From: Corynespora cassiicola
Taxonomy: Eukaryota > Ascomycota > Dothideomycetes > Pleosporales > Corynesporascaceae
Assembly (NCBI GenBank): GCA_022059125.1
Contig: JAEUWY010000012.1
Span: forward strand, 2,356,001-2,420,000
Length of the DNA: 64,000 nt
Reading direction: 5' to 3'
Under the pieces are notes generated by a model that was given only the letters and a program-made list of their open reading frames with translations, did not search any database and was not told the origin of the DNA. Below are positions 34,778 to 46,951 of this stretch, in pieces. Position 1 is the first letter of the stretch; every line of letters begins with the position of its first letter. The position numbers and the translations under genes are program-made.

Positions 34778-36140
34778 TCATCTCCACGCAACCTTGACCC
34801 TGTTGTTGTGCGACTCTCTTGCAAGCTCAATGACCCGAAGGCCATCCCGGGATTGCGTAGGTTTGACCTCTAGAGCAACTTTCCCATTGATTGCGTCGGC
34901 AAGATTCTCATATACGCCCATCCAGCGTCCAGGAAGGGATGGATATTTCCCAGTATATTTCTTGGAACTCTCGTCGTATTTTTGGTACTTGGAATCAAAT
35001 TCTTTCACGGTCGTCAAAGTCCCATGCACGATGTCCGACTCGACGCCAAATCCGGGATCTAGAGGCTTGAGACCCTGGGCAATTTGCTCTTCCTGTGGGC
35101 ATGTGCTACGCTGTTGGAACTACCCTGGTAGTTAGTAATAATATATCTCGAAAAGAGGGGCTGCGCATGCCTTGAGATAAGATCCTTCGGTGCCCCGGAC
35201 AAGATATTTGAGCTGCTGCTGCATAGGTGTCGTGACTGATGTCTTGACCGTTACAAGAAGATCTTTCTGAGGGCCATCGTACTCAAGAACAATGGTAAAT
35301 GAGTCTTCAACTTCGCTTTCGATGCCGCGCTGGGCTCGGAAAAATCCCGTCACGTACTGAGGGCGTCCAAACAGTGTGAGTGCCTGATCAAGGCTGTGTG
35401 TTCCTACATGTATGCATCAGCTTGCTTGCGTTTCCAAACATCAGATGGTTTATACCCAATCCGAAGGCCATCCCCGACCCTGGCGTATACTCCTTGTCAC
35501 TCATGAGATGAAGCCAGGGAGGCGACTCGAAATCATAATGGATCTCAGCTTCCTTGACATCGCCCAACGCTCCCTGCTTGATCAAACCCCTCAAAGTCTG
35601 GAAATCACCGTCCTACGAATATTATTAGTACGGATTTTTGAAAGAGATAATTCCATAAAAAAAATCACTTACCCATCTGCGATTTTGAAAACACGTTAGG
35701 ATTAGACCCTTTTGCTCTGAAAGCTTAATCAAACTGTCGATTTCCTCGGCAGATCTGCCGAATGGTTTGTCGACAATAACTTTAGAAGAATGATTAGCTA
35801 TGTCGACAAATGATTACACGCTTTGAAAAATATGCATACCATGCTTTCCAGCTTGGAGAGCCTTTTCGGCAAACGAAGCATGTGTATCAGTATGGGTAGC
35901 AACCACGACAAGGTCAATATTGGAGTCCGAAAAGAAATCTGCTTCCGTGCGGTGGTGAGTGACGTGAGGATAGTCAACTGTGCAGTGCGAGCCAGCAGGA
36001 GCAACTGTTGGGTCGGCCGGCGGAGCCGCTCTCTGCAAGATGGCGACTGTCTTGAGGTCCGGAACCGCATTGATGAAGGGTAGGTGGAAGCTCTTGGCGG
36101 AAAAGCCATAGCCAACAATGCCAACTTTGATAATAGGCAT
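34778..36140 (-). CDS. Gfo/Idh/MocA-family NAD(P)-dependent oxidoreductase, 376 aa
   Basis: Five exons: 35840-36140, 35673-35779, 35456-35612, 35171-35403 and 34778-35110 (377 codons in frame). ATG 36140 gives MPIIKVGIVGYGFSAKSFH with a Rossmann GxGxxx motif. DLVVVATHTDTHASFAEKAL and, across junction 1, GKHGVIVDKPFG form the conserved lysine-proline region of the family (EKP-type). The C-terminal half has the beta-sheet domain, ending KVAWR. Intron 4 (35111-35170) begins with GC rather than GT (AAG|GCATGC) and has a perfect TACTAAC branch; no GT alternative keeps the frame. The family oxidises or reduces sugars, inositol or derivatives. Convergence with the sugar transporter hints at a shared sugar pathway, but the substrate is not known. 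Confidence 0.87.
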
Positions 36141-39100
36141 GGTATGTGTGTTTATCTGTGAGCCACTAAGAACCGGAGGGGTATCTTCGTCTATCAATAT
36201 GGCCTCCGAGTAGCGGGATGCAAACTAGATCAAGGGTCGAGCCGATATTTTGTATTGAGCGAGGAGTGAGGAGAACGAAAGATGTCTGGAGGATGTTTGG
36301 TATGAAGAGCGTGTACGTGGGTAAAGGTTCAATGTGTTTAGGTCTTGTGTCATCTTTTGCTACGTTGGCGTATCGCCCTAAACAACGTGGGTGTGGGCAC
36401 GCATTTTCGCCGAAAGAAGCCATCATAGGCAAACTCCCCGCTTGCAGCAGTAAACCCCCGCCTGAGCCCCCGCTTTATTTTCTTGTGACTGGCATTAGTC
36501 AGTGCATGCAATAGTTCACCCGAAGTAGACGCCTGGTTTACCCACAGTTCAGCCGAGGCGGACCGCCTTTCCTAGCGCATAAATCTTGCGCGACGGTATT
36601 GGCAGTAATGGAGTGGGGGAATAATACTACAGTCCGCCCCCCTCTACATTTCGGATATGCTTTTTCGAGTATTGGGGATGATCGGGAATAAAATCGCGCT
36701 GGTCCATTCGCCTTTGTTAAGTGATGACGTACAAGGCTGATGGATACCCTACTGTTGATGGGGAGCGAATTGGATTCGGCGAGGCTGTATCACAGTCTGA
36801 CGGAACTGTATTTGCGAAGTTAAGTCCCTGGCAGCAAGGAACAAGAAATATCCATCTATCTGAATCTAAAAGATGAGAAAATCATGTTAAAGCCCGTAAG
36901 TGTGACTTCTGGCGCTTCAGCCAAAGTTGAAGACCAATCCTCTGCTCCGTCAGATATGATCTTGGTAGCATTCTTAGTTCCAGGTGCACTGAAGGTACTT
37001 CAAATGCTCCCTAATAAGCTATTCCAAAGCCCTGATCTTCAGATGAGACTTCCGACCTGATGAACCAGGCACTCGAATGCCATGTTCTAGACCGAGATGG
37101 CAGGGCACGTGTAAAGGCGCCAAACCTACCGGGGAAATAAAAGATTCTTCCAAATTTTCGAAGAATTAGAGAGGAACTAAAGGTGCCTTGCCAGCTCTAA
37201 TCAAGATCAAGTTAAAAGAAGACAAGGGACCGAAGGTAGTAGCGACATCTATATAGAAATTCAGTCAATTGTGTTTCTATGAAAGATGTGCCCCTAAAAG
37301 TCAACCTTCGAAAATAGCATAGGCCTATGCGTTCGAGATAGCAAGTGTCAAAATGCCTAACTCTCCATTCCAACTTTCGTAGGTCCCGTGCTTCCAACCC
37401 ATGACCTCAAACCCACTCGCAGGAACAATTGCCAATAACAAGAAGCAGAAATATCTTCAAGAAGCTGGCCTCCATGGATTACAGCCTCATGATCTGTTTT
37501 GAATGAATTTACCTTCTTTTATTCTGCCAGAATTATCAACTTCACCACAGGGAAAGCTAAAATTGAGACGAAACCTCTCGAATGATACGCCAGATCACGC
37601 CTAGGTATAAAGCCAATCCCAAGTCGCTGCATCCAACCGAATTTATTCAACAGATGCGATGCAAAAATATCGAAAATTGGTAAATCGAAGCAGAATTTCA
37701 CGAGCTCGTTGTATGATTGGCAATTCCAGTAGTATAGCTTTTGATGAGTCGCAATTCCAGATGAGCCCCCGCCCTGCCTCTTCATTCCATTCCAATCGAA
37801 GAGATAGCAAGTATCTTGACATTGAGGACTTTGAGCGACCCTATAATCGTTGCACACCCTCGAATAATAGATTTGTGGTGACCTTAATACATTAGAAGTT
37901 TCCAAAATAGTATGATGTCTTCGGTGCAATCACTTTACAGGTCAGTCTGAAAAGGTACAGCTTATCTAGATAAAGATGAAGTGCTGTAAATTCGATCATT
38001 CGAATGGGAGGTTAAATGAGCCAAGCGGTTATCTTTTTGCTTCCTGTCTTTTCTGGGTGGATTTGGTATGCAAGAACGATGCAATAGGCATGTATGGGAA
38101 CATGGGAGATGTTCTAGGGTGAATCCGCTATACATGGAGAAACATATCTCTTCGTAGATCAAAATGATAAAGATAGACTTATCGGTGAATTCACAAAAAA
38201 GAAGGCTTGTAAACAGTCCACCCCGTGCGGCACATTATATGCCATATTTTTCTCCGTGGTACTGTTGTATATTGATATATCACAGACTGCGTACACGTAA
38301 CAAGCCTGAAGGAGATAAATTAAATAAGTAACATATACGTCATTAAAAAGGAAGGAGGTTATCATAAGGCTAGAGGATTCTTTGCAGAAAATTCCCTGGT
38401 CACGGTTTGTGTGCTATCATTTAAGACGCCATTAGATTGAAAAACAATCAGTTAAGCGGTTTTCAAGAGATGTCATAAAATTTCGAGGATGACAACATAT
38501 GGGTAATCAAGTCTTTATGTGGACGACAGCTGCAGCGAGCCTGTCTTGTTTCGCTTGACTAACTATTATCCACAGACACAAATAATGAATATGATCAACA
38601 GAGAAATAGGCATTAAATATTTTGTCAAGTAATACTTAATTCTAGTATATAAGCAATTTCCTGTGACGTATAGTGCGGTATCGGCGAGGTGTTGTGTGGA
38701 ATTTAATTTGTGTTACTAAATAACAGTCATGTAAGAAAGAAGAAGAAATTAAAAAGCGTGTGGATCTAAATGATCTAGGATTTATGGTCGTGATATTTCT
38801 TATATATTTGATTAGCTCTGGATTAGGATCTCATGTCCTCCCCCCAACATATATTAACAATTTCAAGAATGTGCCTGTGACTGTATGGTTTCACTACAAT
38901 AAACTAGTTATATAACCAATGATGCTGCTATTATCCGAGCCGTTTTCGTTGAGAGTCATCATCACCTCATTATCGATGACATATCGGAAACCTTTGAGAT
39001 CATCTGTTGGGAGATCCTGGCCCATACGTTCCCAGGCCCTGAAAAACAGGTTATGTCATACTAGCACACCGTAATGATGTGAAGCGGCGGTCAGTGGTTC

Positions 39101-39496
39101 TTCCACGGACCTAATTTGGATTTTTATGATGCTGATCACTTGTTTGCTTCGGTGACATATCGATAGCCTGGTTGACGGAACGAAAAAAAATGTTGGACAT
39201 CTCGCTTAAACATGCCGCAAACCATCGATAATCACTCCAGACCCTTGATATGTCACCGTTATATCCGGAAAAAGCATCCATATGCGTTTTCAAATGGTGC
39301 CATATCGATCTTGGCAACGCCTTGACGCGTAGTCAAGCTTTTAGTTCCGACACTGGGTTCACAGCCTACGTGTAACCAGTCGCAGGTGGCACATGAAGGT
39401 CGCGATTCAACTTTAAAACCATGTCTTCCAATCTGACGGGGTGATATCACTTTATCCGTCTCAAACAGTATTTTTTTGTCTGCATATCCAGTCACT
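36141..39496. other. AT-rich intergenic region, 3.4 kb
   Basis: The first 300 bp should be the oxidoreductase promoter. From about 36.8 to 39.3 kb the DNA is AT-rich with only short broken frames and no motif that I recognise; it may be decayed transposon sequence. The last part is the promoter of the copper ATPase, in which I found no clear copper-response element. Confidence 0.45.
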
Positions 39497-42400
39497 ATGA
39501 GTCCCAATTGCTGCTCGAACAAGGGAAATTGCACCGTATCAGCCCCTCAACCATCTCCTATCAAGAAGAAGTCTGAAGATTGCTGTCAAGACGAGCGCAG
39601 CTCTTGTGGCGGCGAATATTCCTCTGCAAAATCCAGTCGCGACGTGAAGCAAGGCTATTGTACTTCAGAGGAGGAGCTTTGTGATGGTAATTGTCAACTA
39701 GTTCCATTGAACCCGGAATGAATCATCTGACTGAGCAAATAGAAAAATGTATCATTGCGGTTGCTGCTGAAGAATGTGCTAAAGCCTGCGATAATGGCGA
39801 GTCTTTTGGTGAGTTTGATGTACCACATCTGACTTTTCAGCCCCAACAACAATGTACGAGAACTGAAGTATTTTAGATCATTCCGAACACCTACACGACC
39901 ATGATGCGGATGGTGGTCATCCTACATCTGCCTGCAACACCCATCTGAACAAAGCCTTTGAACAATACAAGACGTACATTGAGACAGCACGCTGTATCTG
40001 CCGTAGCGTTATCGAACGAGGATTTCCATCCGCTCATTGTAGAGAGCAGCATACGAAAGAGGATGTCAGTCATGGTTGTTGCGGGGAGGTCGGGCAACGT
40101 AACCGCAGCCAATGTCACTCCGCTACCACACAGGTGAAGAAGGCCGACCACCGCCACATTCCAGGACTTACTAGGCATCACCACACCAAAGGAACACACG
40201 AAAGTGAGGACCACAAACATGAAGGCGATATCCAACCAGCCAAAAGCAATGCAGCCTCCTGCTGCTCAGGCCAAGCCCCTCAAGCCTCTCCCCCTTCTGC
40301 CTCCGAGAAGACACCGCAAGTCAAATGCTCGCGCGTCAGCAATGAACCTGACCTTGAGAAGGCAGACGAATATGAACACTTTTCTCTCGTCGTGGACGGT
40401 ATGACATGCTCAGGATGCGGCAACAAATTGGAAAGGTGCCTCAAGGCCGCATCAGGCGTGTCTGGCGTACGTGTGAACTTTGTCATGGGCAGCGCCGAGT
40501 TCGACTTCGACAAAATGCATGGCAATGTAGATGAGATGTTAAGGGGAATCGAAAAAGCGACTGGGTTCAAATGCACTCGCCTCTCAAGCGGTGACCAGGC
40601 CATCGACGTCCTAGCCTCCGGGTCTACTGCCAAGGTACTGGCTGAACTGACTACGCCAGGCGTTACCAGTGTCGCTATACTCAACAAGAAAATTGTTCGC
40701 ATCTCTTACAATCCCTTGGCCATTGGTGGCCGCGACTTGCTCGAGAGTATCGAGCCTCCGGTGACGTTGGCACCGCCTGAAGCCGATTCCTCCATGTCCG
40801 CTGGCCGCAAGCATCTCTACGACATGTCTATTAAGACAATAGTCGCTGCAATCTTCACGATTCCTGTCGTGGTACTGGCGTGGGGTGAAGGTCTTGTTGA
40901 CGAGAAGACGCGCGCCATCATTTCCATTATCCTGGCTACATTTGTTCAGCTCATCGCCGTGCCGGTCTTCTACAAGCCCGCTATAACCACATTGATCTAT
41001 GATCACTCTCTTGAAATGGACATGCTAGTCACAATCAGCATCACAGCGGCGTATCTCTACTCGATTGTCGGTTTCGCATTCCGCATGGCGGGCCAGCCCC
41101 TCGAAACGAAGGAATTCTTCGAGACGAGCACGCTTTTGATTACCCTCGTTCTTCTGGGACGTGTAGTCGCAGCTTTTGCACGAGTTAAGGCTGTTGCTGC
41201 AGTATCTCTACGATCGCTACAGACAACCATGGCACTTCTCATTCAAGGCGAAAAAGAAGGTGACTGTGAGATTGATGCTCGTTTGCTTCAGTATGGCGAC
41301 AGGTTCAGGGTTCAGCCACACTCCCGCGTCCCTACAGATGGCCGCGTAGTCAGTGGTGCGAGCGAAGTCGATGAATCGATGCTGACTGGAGAGAACTTGC
41401 CGGTGGCAAAGCAGCGAGGAGACCATCTTATCGCTGGCACTGTTAACGGACCTGGGATTCTGGAGGTCCAAGTGACACGCCTTCCTGGCAGAAACACCGT
41501 TACCGATATCGCTGAGCTGGTGGAAGAAGCTGCAAATTCCAAACCGAGAATCCAGGACGTGGCTGATCGAGTGGCGAGCTGGTTTGTCCCTGTGGTCACT
41601 GCTTGCGCTCTCATCACTACTATCATCTGGATCGCCGTCGGTCTAAGGATCCGGAATGAATCCACTGGTAAAGCAATTGCGGATGCTATTACTTATGCTG
41701 TCGCTGTACTCGCAGTATCGTGTCCATGTGCTCTCGGTCTGGCAGTTCCCATGGTACTGGTCGTTGCAGGAGGTATTGCAGCTCGAGGGGGTGTCATCAT
41801 CAAGTCAGCGCAGTGCACAGCGACAGCCTACAAAGTGACCGATGTCGTCTTTGACAAGACAGGCACACTGACGGAAAGTGATTTTGACGTCTTGGACGAG
41901 GTTTACTTTACCGACACCCACATCACAAACCGCAACGCTGCTATCGCCATTGCAAAAGCCCTGACGACTGGGAACAGCCATCCTGTCTCCCTCAGCGTAT
42001 CAAAGTACCTTGAAGCCAAGTACACGAACATCCGTCCTGCGTCTTCGATCGGCACAATCCACTCGGTCCCAGGCGCCGGCGTCGAAGCAGCCCCTATAAC
42101 ACCAGATACTCTCACCCTCCGCGCAGGAAACCCCCATTGGACAAACAATGCGGCACACCCTTCCATCACCCCCCTGACATCTACTGGCATGACAGTCCTC
42201 TTGGTCACCCAAGGCAACGAACCCCTAGTTCTCTTCGGCCTGCGCACGCACATCCGCGCCGAAGCTGGAACCATCATCGCCGCCCTGCACGCTCGCGGCA
42301 TAGCCACGCATCTCGTGTCAGGCGATCAAGTCCAGGCCGTACAGAGCGTTGCCTCTGCTCTCGGGATCCCGGCAGAGAACGTGGCAGCGAGACGGACGCC

Positions 42401-42848
42401 CGCACAGAAGAGGGAGTACGTTGCCGCTCTCTCGGCGGCTACTGGGGGAGCCGAAAACAAGGGAAAGAAGAGGACGGTGCTGTTTCTGGGAGACGGGACA
42501 AATGACGCGCCAGCTGTTGCACAAGCGGATGTTGGCGTGCAGATCTCGCCTCCGTCGTCGTCTACCAGCGATGTGACGCGCACCATTGCCGATGTCGTTC
42601 TTTTGTCGGACCTTCACGGGTTGGTGTTCTTGCTCGATGTGAGTCGCGCGGCGTTTAATCGCATGGTGTTCAATTTCGTGTGGAGCGCCATATACAACGT
42701 CTTTGCGATTCTGCTGGCTGCTGGTGCATTTGTGAAGGTTAGAATTCCGCCAGCGTATGCAGGATTGGGGGAGATTGTCAGCGTAGTGCCAGTCATTATT
42801 GTGGGTATGACGATGAGATGGGTAGGCAGAAAGGGGCAGACGATATAG
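39497..42848 (+). CDS. Copper-exporting P1B-type ATPase (CrpA-like), 1075 aa
   Basis: Exons 39497-39686, 39743-39808 and 39877-42848. The N-terminal 230 residues are rich in paired Cys and His (PNCCSNKGNC, DCCQDERSSC, EECAKAC, CICRS, GCCGE, runs of His), followed by one heavy-metal domain with GMTCSGCGNKLERCL (about 260-274). The ATPase core then shows LTGENLPVA, the transmembrane copper motif SCPCALGLAVP (about 700), DKTGTLTE with the phosphorylated Asp near 745, the nucleotide-domain HP pair (GNSHPVS) and GDGTNDAPA near 957. The CPC motif assigns it to Cu(I) transport. Fungal CrpA/Crp1 proteins with Cys-rich N-termini pump copper out of the cell under toxic load. The two small first exons encode only the Cys-rich part. 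Start chosen as the first ATG in frame. Confidence 0.92.
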
Positions 42849-44360
42849 ATGTATCTGTAGAAGGAGGGAAGGACGACTCGCAGGTCCTTGGCTTGGGAGC
42901 TTGGTTCAATCTCTAGTTGTCTTTTTTTCGGGATAGCCTTCTTGCAACCCTACTCTCACACTCTCTATTGTACACCCTCAACTCTCTAGAGCACACAGCT
43001 AGCCATGCACTTAGTTTATGAAGGCACACGTATTTCTTTTACCATGATGGTGTTATCGAGCGCGACGAAGATACGGGCAGGGCATAAGAGTTCAAGATGA
43101 GCATGGGCCAGGTGGTCAATGAGGAATCACACAATCAGCAGGACCTATTTTTAATGTTTCTCCATCCGTTTCCTCCGCTAGTATGAGTCTCAATATCTCA
43201 GCAACCAAATGACTCGACTGTGGGATCGTGAACCAAATAACCGTAGTCGAAGTTTTGATAGATGAAATCTCGGAAAATACAAGAATGAATTACTGCGTCG
43301 CCGCAGGCTGACAAATGCAACACAATTCAATAGATTTTCCTATGGCCAAAGTGCTTACCTGCATGACGCCAGAAGGCGCTTACTTATCACTTGTGTACCC
43401 GCAATAATGACCTCCCGGGACAGGACGCGATGAACCGTAGCGAACAAGCTTTTTAGCCTTCGGATGACGGGCGACCGCTAACTACTTTAGGAAGGTGACA
43501 GCAGGTCAGGGCAACGCTAGCTCGTCCCTTCCGCTGTCGGATGTGACGGAAAACTACAGAGCCTTCAGATGAAGGCATTCGAGAGTTGCATCAATGGTAT
43601 GGGGTCATAGTAACAAGCCCGTCTATCTACAATCCAACCACGAATGCAGTAGCTGGCAAAAATTGACATGGCATCAAGCCAACCAAGTACTCCATACCCG
43701 TGCGATGATGAGCAGGCATCGGCCCTACCATGTTCAGCACGAACAACGTATCATTCGTGGTTGTTTGTCCAGAGCAACTATAGAAGGATACTGGCAATGT
43801 ATCTATGGTCAAGTAAAACGACACGTTATTGACGTTGATCACATCACCCGTCCATGCATATTTGTTTTTAAGAAAAGCTTGTAGATAATAACGGGCCAGG
43901 CAGTATATTGTATAGATGATAATAAGCAGAGAAAGGTAAGAAATGGGCTAGATCGTCAATTGTGATTCTATACTAGTTGTCGCAGTAGACACTGCAATTC
44001 GGTATGTCCTACCGTTCACCTCATACTGCACGCTCGCCTAGCGAACACCCAAAATGCACCTTGTATGCAGGGAAGTGTAAATGAAGCACAGCTATAACTG
44101 CATGTGCTGATTAGCTGCATTTTAACCTTGCTTAGCTGCATACACGAAGCCTCGGCTCTGTAGCACTTCGAAATAGCCCCCAACCACCACGCCAGTATGC
44201 GTCAGAAAGGATACTAGTCTTCTTCTTCAGCGACTGTGCCTCACATCGCTGACAAACTCATACTGGAAGCTTCTCAATCAGAGTATGATAAAAGCCCATC
44301 CCTTTATGCTCAGCTCACTTGAAAACCCCTCCATCTCTTCGGTTCCAACAAAAAGCAATC
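42849..44360. other. Intergenic, 1.5 kb
   Basis: Nothing coding is supported. The ATPase 3' region lies left and the SDR promoter right. A motif of TAGCTGCAT occurs twice in 30 bp near 44112-44142. Confidence 0.4.
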
Positions 44361-45263
44361 ATGGCTACCTCGACTGTCGTCTTTATCACCGGTGCCGGAC
44401 GTGGTAAGCAAATATCCGAACTAGCCCCAACGCATGAAAAACCATACAATTCTTGATACAATATTTTCTTGGAGAATATTCAGAAGACCTCACTAACCAA
44501 ATCCAGGCATAGGGAAAGGCCTTACAGAGGCCTACCTCCAGCGCCCAAACCACATCGTTGTCGGCAGTGTGCGCGACAGCTCTTCTCCCTCGTATGATGA
44601 ACTCAAGAAGACATCCGCAGCCTCCGGGTCGCGCCTGATTCTTGTCTCGCTAGATGCATCGCAACTTGATTCTCCCGCAAAAGCCGTAAAGGTGGCCGAG
44701 GACGCTGGCATCTCGCACGTGGACATTGTCATCGCCAATGCGGGAATCTCCTCGACGCCTGGACCCCTAGCGCAAGCGAACCTTGGCGAGGTCGTCGACA
44801 CACTACACGTCAACAGTGTATCGCCAATTGCACTGTACCAGGCTGTGCTTCCGCTGCTCGAGAAGAGCCAAAAGCCCATCTGGATTTCTATGAGCAGCGC
44901 TGCTGGTTCCATTGGCAACTTGGAGGTGCATCAGGCCCACTATTTGCTCGGCTATGGTATCTCCAAGGCCGCAATGAACTTCTTTACAGTGGCTATCCAT
45001 GCCGCACACCCCAATATCATTGCCTATGCCATCCACCCTGGCCTGGTCCAGACCGATCTCGGCAATACGGGAGCGAAGATGCAAGGCATGGAGAAGGCTC
45101 CCATCACGCTTGAGGATAGCTGCGCCAAGATTATGGCTTCTGTACGTGTTATTCTTGCCCGAGGAACTATGTGACTAACCCTATAAAGGCTGACAATGCT
45201 ACCTGCGAAAAAACTTCTTCAAAGTTTCTTGATATCATGAACGACGGCGAGTTTCCGTACTAG
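44361..45263 (+). CDS. Short-chain dehydrogenase/reductase, ketoreductase-like, 250 aa
   Basis: Exons 44361-44403, 44507-45141 and 45189-45263 (251 codons). The classical SDR motifs are complete: TGAGRGIG for the cofactor across junction 1, DIVIANAG in the fold, SMSSAAGS with the catalytic Ser, and YGISKAAMN with the Tyr-x-x-x-Lys pair, then HPGLVQTDLG. The arrangement resembles fungal ketoreductases of the Nor-1/CsgA carbonyl-reductase group, which reduce ketones with NADPH; the true substrate is unknown. Introns end with AACCAAATCCAG and, in the short second one (47 bp), with a GACTAAC branch and TATAAAG. It converges with the alcohol dehydrogenase 225 bp downstream. Confidence 0.9.
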
Positions 45264-45488
45264 TTGAGATATAGATACCACGCAATCACATGTTAGGCAT
45301 GATCACATTTCGTTTGTAACTTTCTTAGAATTGGAGGTGACGCCATAGCTGGACCATGTAGATAATTGAGGAGGTTAAATATAGAATTCTTAATTCAAAA
45401 CAGAGTTTTAAATCGCAGTGTTTGCTCACGGACATTTTTCTGCTCTCTTCGCGTCTGTCGCAACACCTCTCCTCAAGACCAGCCTTGA

Positions 45489-46466
45489 CTATAGGTCAAA
45501 AACTGCATTTGGCTTAACATACAGTCGACCTTCAACCTCGTTTGTGCCTAATCGCTCTAGTGCACTTGGAATATCGTTAAACGGTAGCTGTTCCATCTGC
45601 GGTCTCAAAACGCCCTTGGCAATCAATTGCAAGACTTCTTGAAGTTCCTGCAGACTCGCACTTGTCGATCCTCTAAGCGCAATGTTCTTCGTCACCAGCT
45701 CCGTCGTTGTAAAAGTGACCTTTTCAGATGCTAGCCCCACCAGTACCACGGTGCCTCCAGGTCGTACTGCAGCCATTGCAGCTTCAACCGTTGCCTGTGC
45801 TCCCGCAAAGTCGATAATGACATCGAAAGCGTAGCCTGATAAGAGGGATAGATTGGTTGCACAGGATATTGCTCCGACAGACCTTGCACGCTCGAATTTA
45901 GACTCGTTGATGTCGATTCCATATACCCTAGCCCCTTCGGCCGCAGCAATCGCAACGCCATTGAGTCCGAGTCCACCCAGTCCGATGATGGCCACGGTAC
46001 TTGAAGGCCCGACGCCACCTTCGGAGACGACGGCGTGGTATGCTGTTGCGACTGAGTCCGTCGCGACTGCAGCCTGTGCAAAGCTCACGCCGTCGGGAAT
46101 CATGACTAGGTTCTCGAGTGGCGCGGCCACGTATTGCGCGTACCCGCCATCACACCCTACGCCTGGAGCTTTATTAAAGTCACGCGTCTCGACTGGGTGC
46201 CCAATGCATGCTACCGCGACTCGGTCTCCGATATTGAAGGTTGAGGAGCCGCCGAGTTTGGTGATGGTACCAGCAATTTCGTGACCGAGAGTGATGGGTA
46301 GCTTACGCATCCAGGCAGCGCCTCCACCGTGGAGGACATGAGTGTCGGAATGGCATAGACCGGCAGCTTCTACACGTATGAGTGCCTCGGAGGGGGAAGG
46401 TTCTGGGATGGGAACCGTCTGCAGCTCGAGGCCGGTAGAGATATCGGAGAATCGAAAAGCATCCAT
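45489..46466 (-). CDS. Zinc-type alcohol dehydrogenase-like protein, 325 aa
   Basis: From ATG 46466 the protein begins MDAFRFSDISTGLELQTVPI, the standard start of medium-chain dehydrogenases. AAGLCHSDTHVL and LGHEIAG supply the catalytic-zinc Cys and His/Glu, and GLGGLGLNGVAIAAAEGARV is the NAD(P)-binding fold. The segment that normally carries four clustered Cys for the structural zinc is shortened: only VACIGHP and VGCDGGYAQY remain, so that site is probably absent. The open frame extends upstream to an ATG at 46622, adding 52 basic residues (FQVRKRAATKSTHIQ) that could act as a mitochondrial signal; the shorter start is preferred by family alignment. It shares an upstream region with mfap1. 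Confidence 0.86.
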   Translation of the reverse strand: MDAFRFSDISTGLELQTVPIPEPSPSEALIRVEAAGLCHSDTHVLHGGGAAWMRKLPITLGHEIAGTITKLGGSSTFNIGDRVAVACIGHPVETRDFNKAPGVGCDGGYAQYVAAPLENLVMIPDGVSFAQAAVATDSVATAYHAVVSEGGVGPSSTVAIIGLGGLGLNGVAIAAAEGARVYGIDINESKFERARSVGAISCATNLSLLSGYAFDVIIDFAGAQATVEAAMAAVRPGGTVVLVGLASEKVTFTTTELVTKNIALRGSTSASLQELQEVLQLIAKGVLRPQMEQLPFNDIPSALERLGTNEVEGRLYVKPNAVFDL

Positions 46467-46951
46467 CTGGTTGAAGATTTGGGTAATATGGAAACGAATG
46501 CGTTGAGCAAGCTGCCAATCTCGAGGCTTAAATGTGTGTTTCCGGACCAGAATTCTCGGGGCGCTGTAGAATGACTGAATGTGAGTCGATTTAGTGGCGG
46601 CCCTTTTGCGGACCTGGAACATAACTGGTGCAAAGCATGGCTTGATCAAAGTAATTCCTGCCACATAAGTGATTGTAGAAGTGGAATAGACTGTGGATTT
46701 GCATCCCAGTAAGTCTTCTGGAATCTGTTTTCTTCGGACGGAATCATTTCACAGGCGTAGTCCTACCTGGGCACCTCCACTCCGGATGGATGACGCACAG
46801 GCCACCAACCAGCCCTACGCTCGCCAAGCCAAACTATGGGGAACCTCTACTGCGCGGAGCTCTACTTTTCCCGCCGCCTCAACGCGACGCCGTCTGCAAC
46901 CCACCATCAACTTTCCCACCACCAACCCTTCCCCACTCACAAATCCTCACA
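46467..46951. promoter_or_regulatory. Divergent promoter, alcohol dehydrogenase / mfap1
   Basis: The 485 bp between the two start codons should serve both genes. The frames of both genes can be extended into it (minus to 46664, plus to 46790), which creates uncertainty about both starts. The stretch before mfap1 is C/A-rich, as for many fungal leaders. Confidence 0.45.

Noticed and set aside
42897..42920. GGTTCAATCTC resembling a tRNA B box
   Set aside because: No A box at a suitable distance and no cloverleaf could be formed.
43440..43590. Repeated GGATG/GACGG words suggesting a regulatory repeat
   Set aside because: Copies are short and diverged; not distinguishable from chance by eye.
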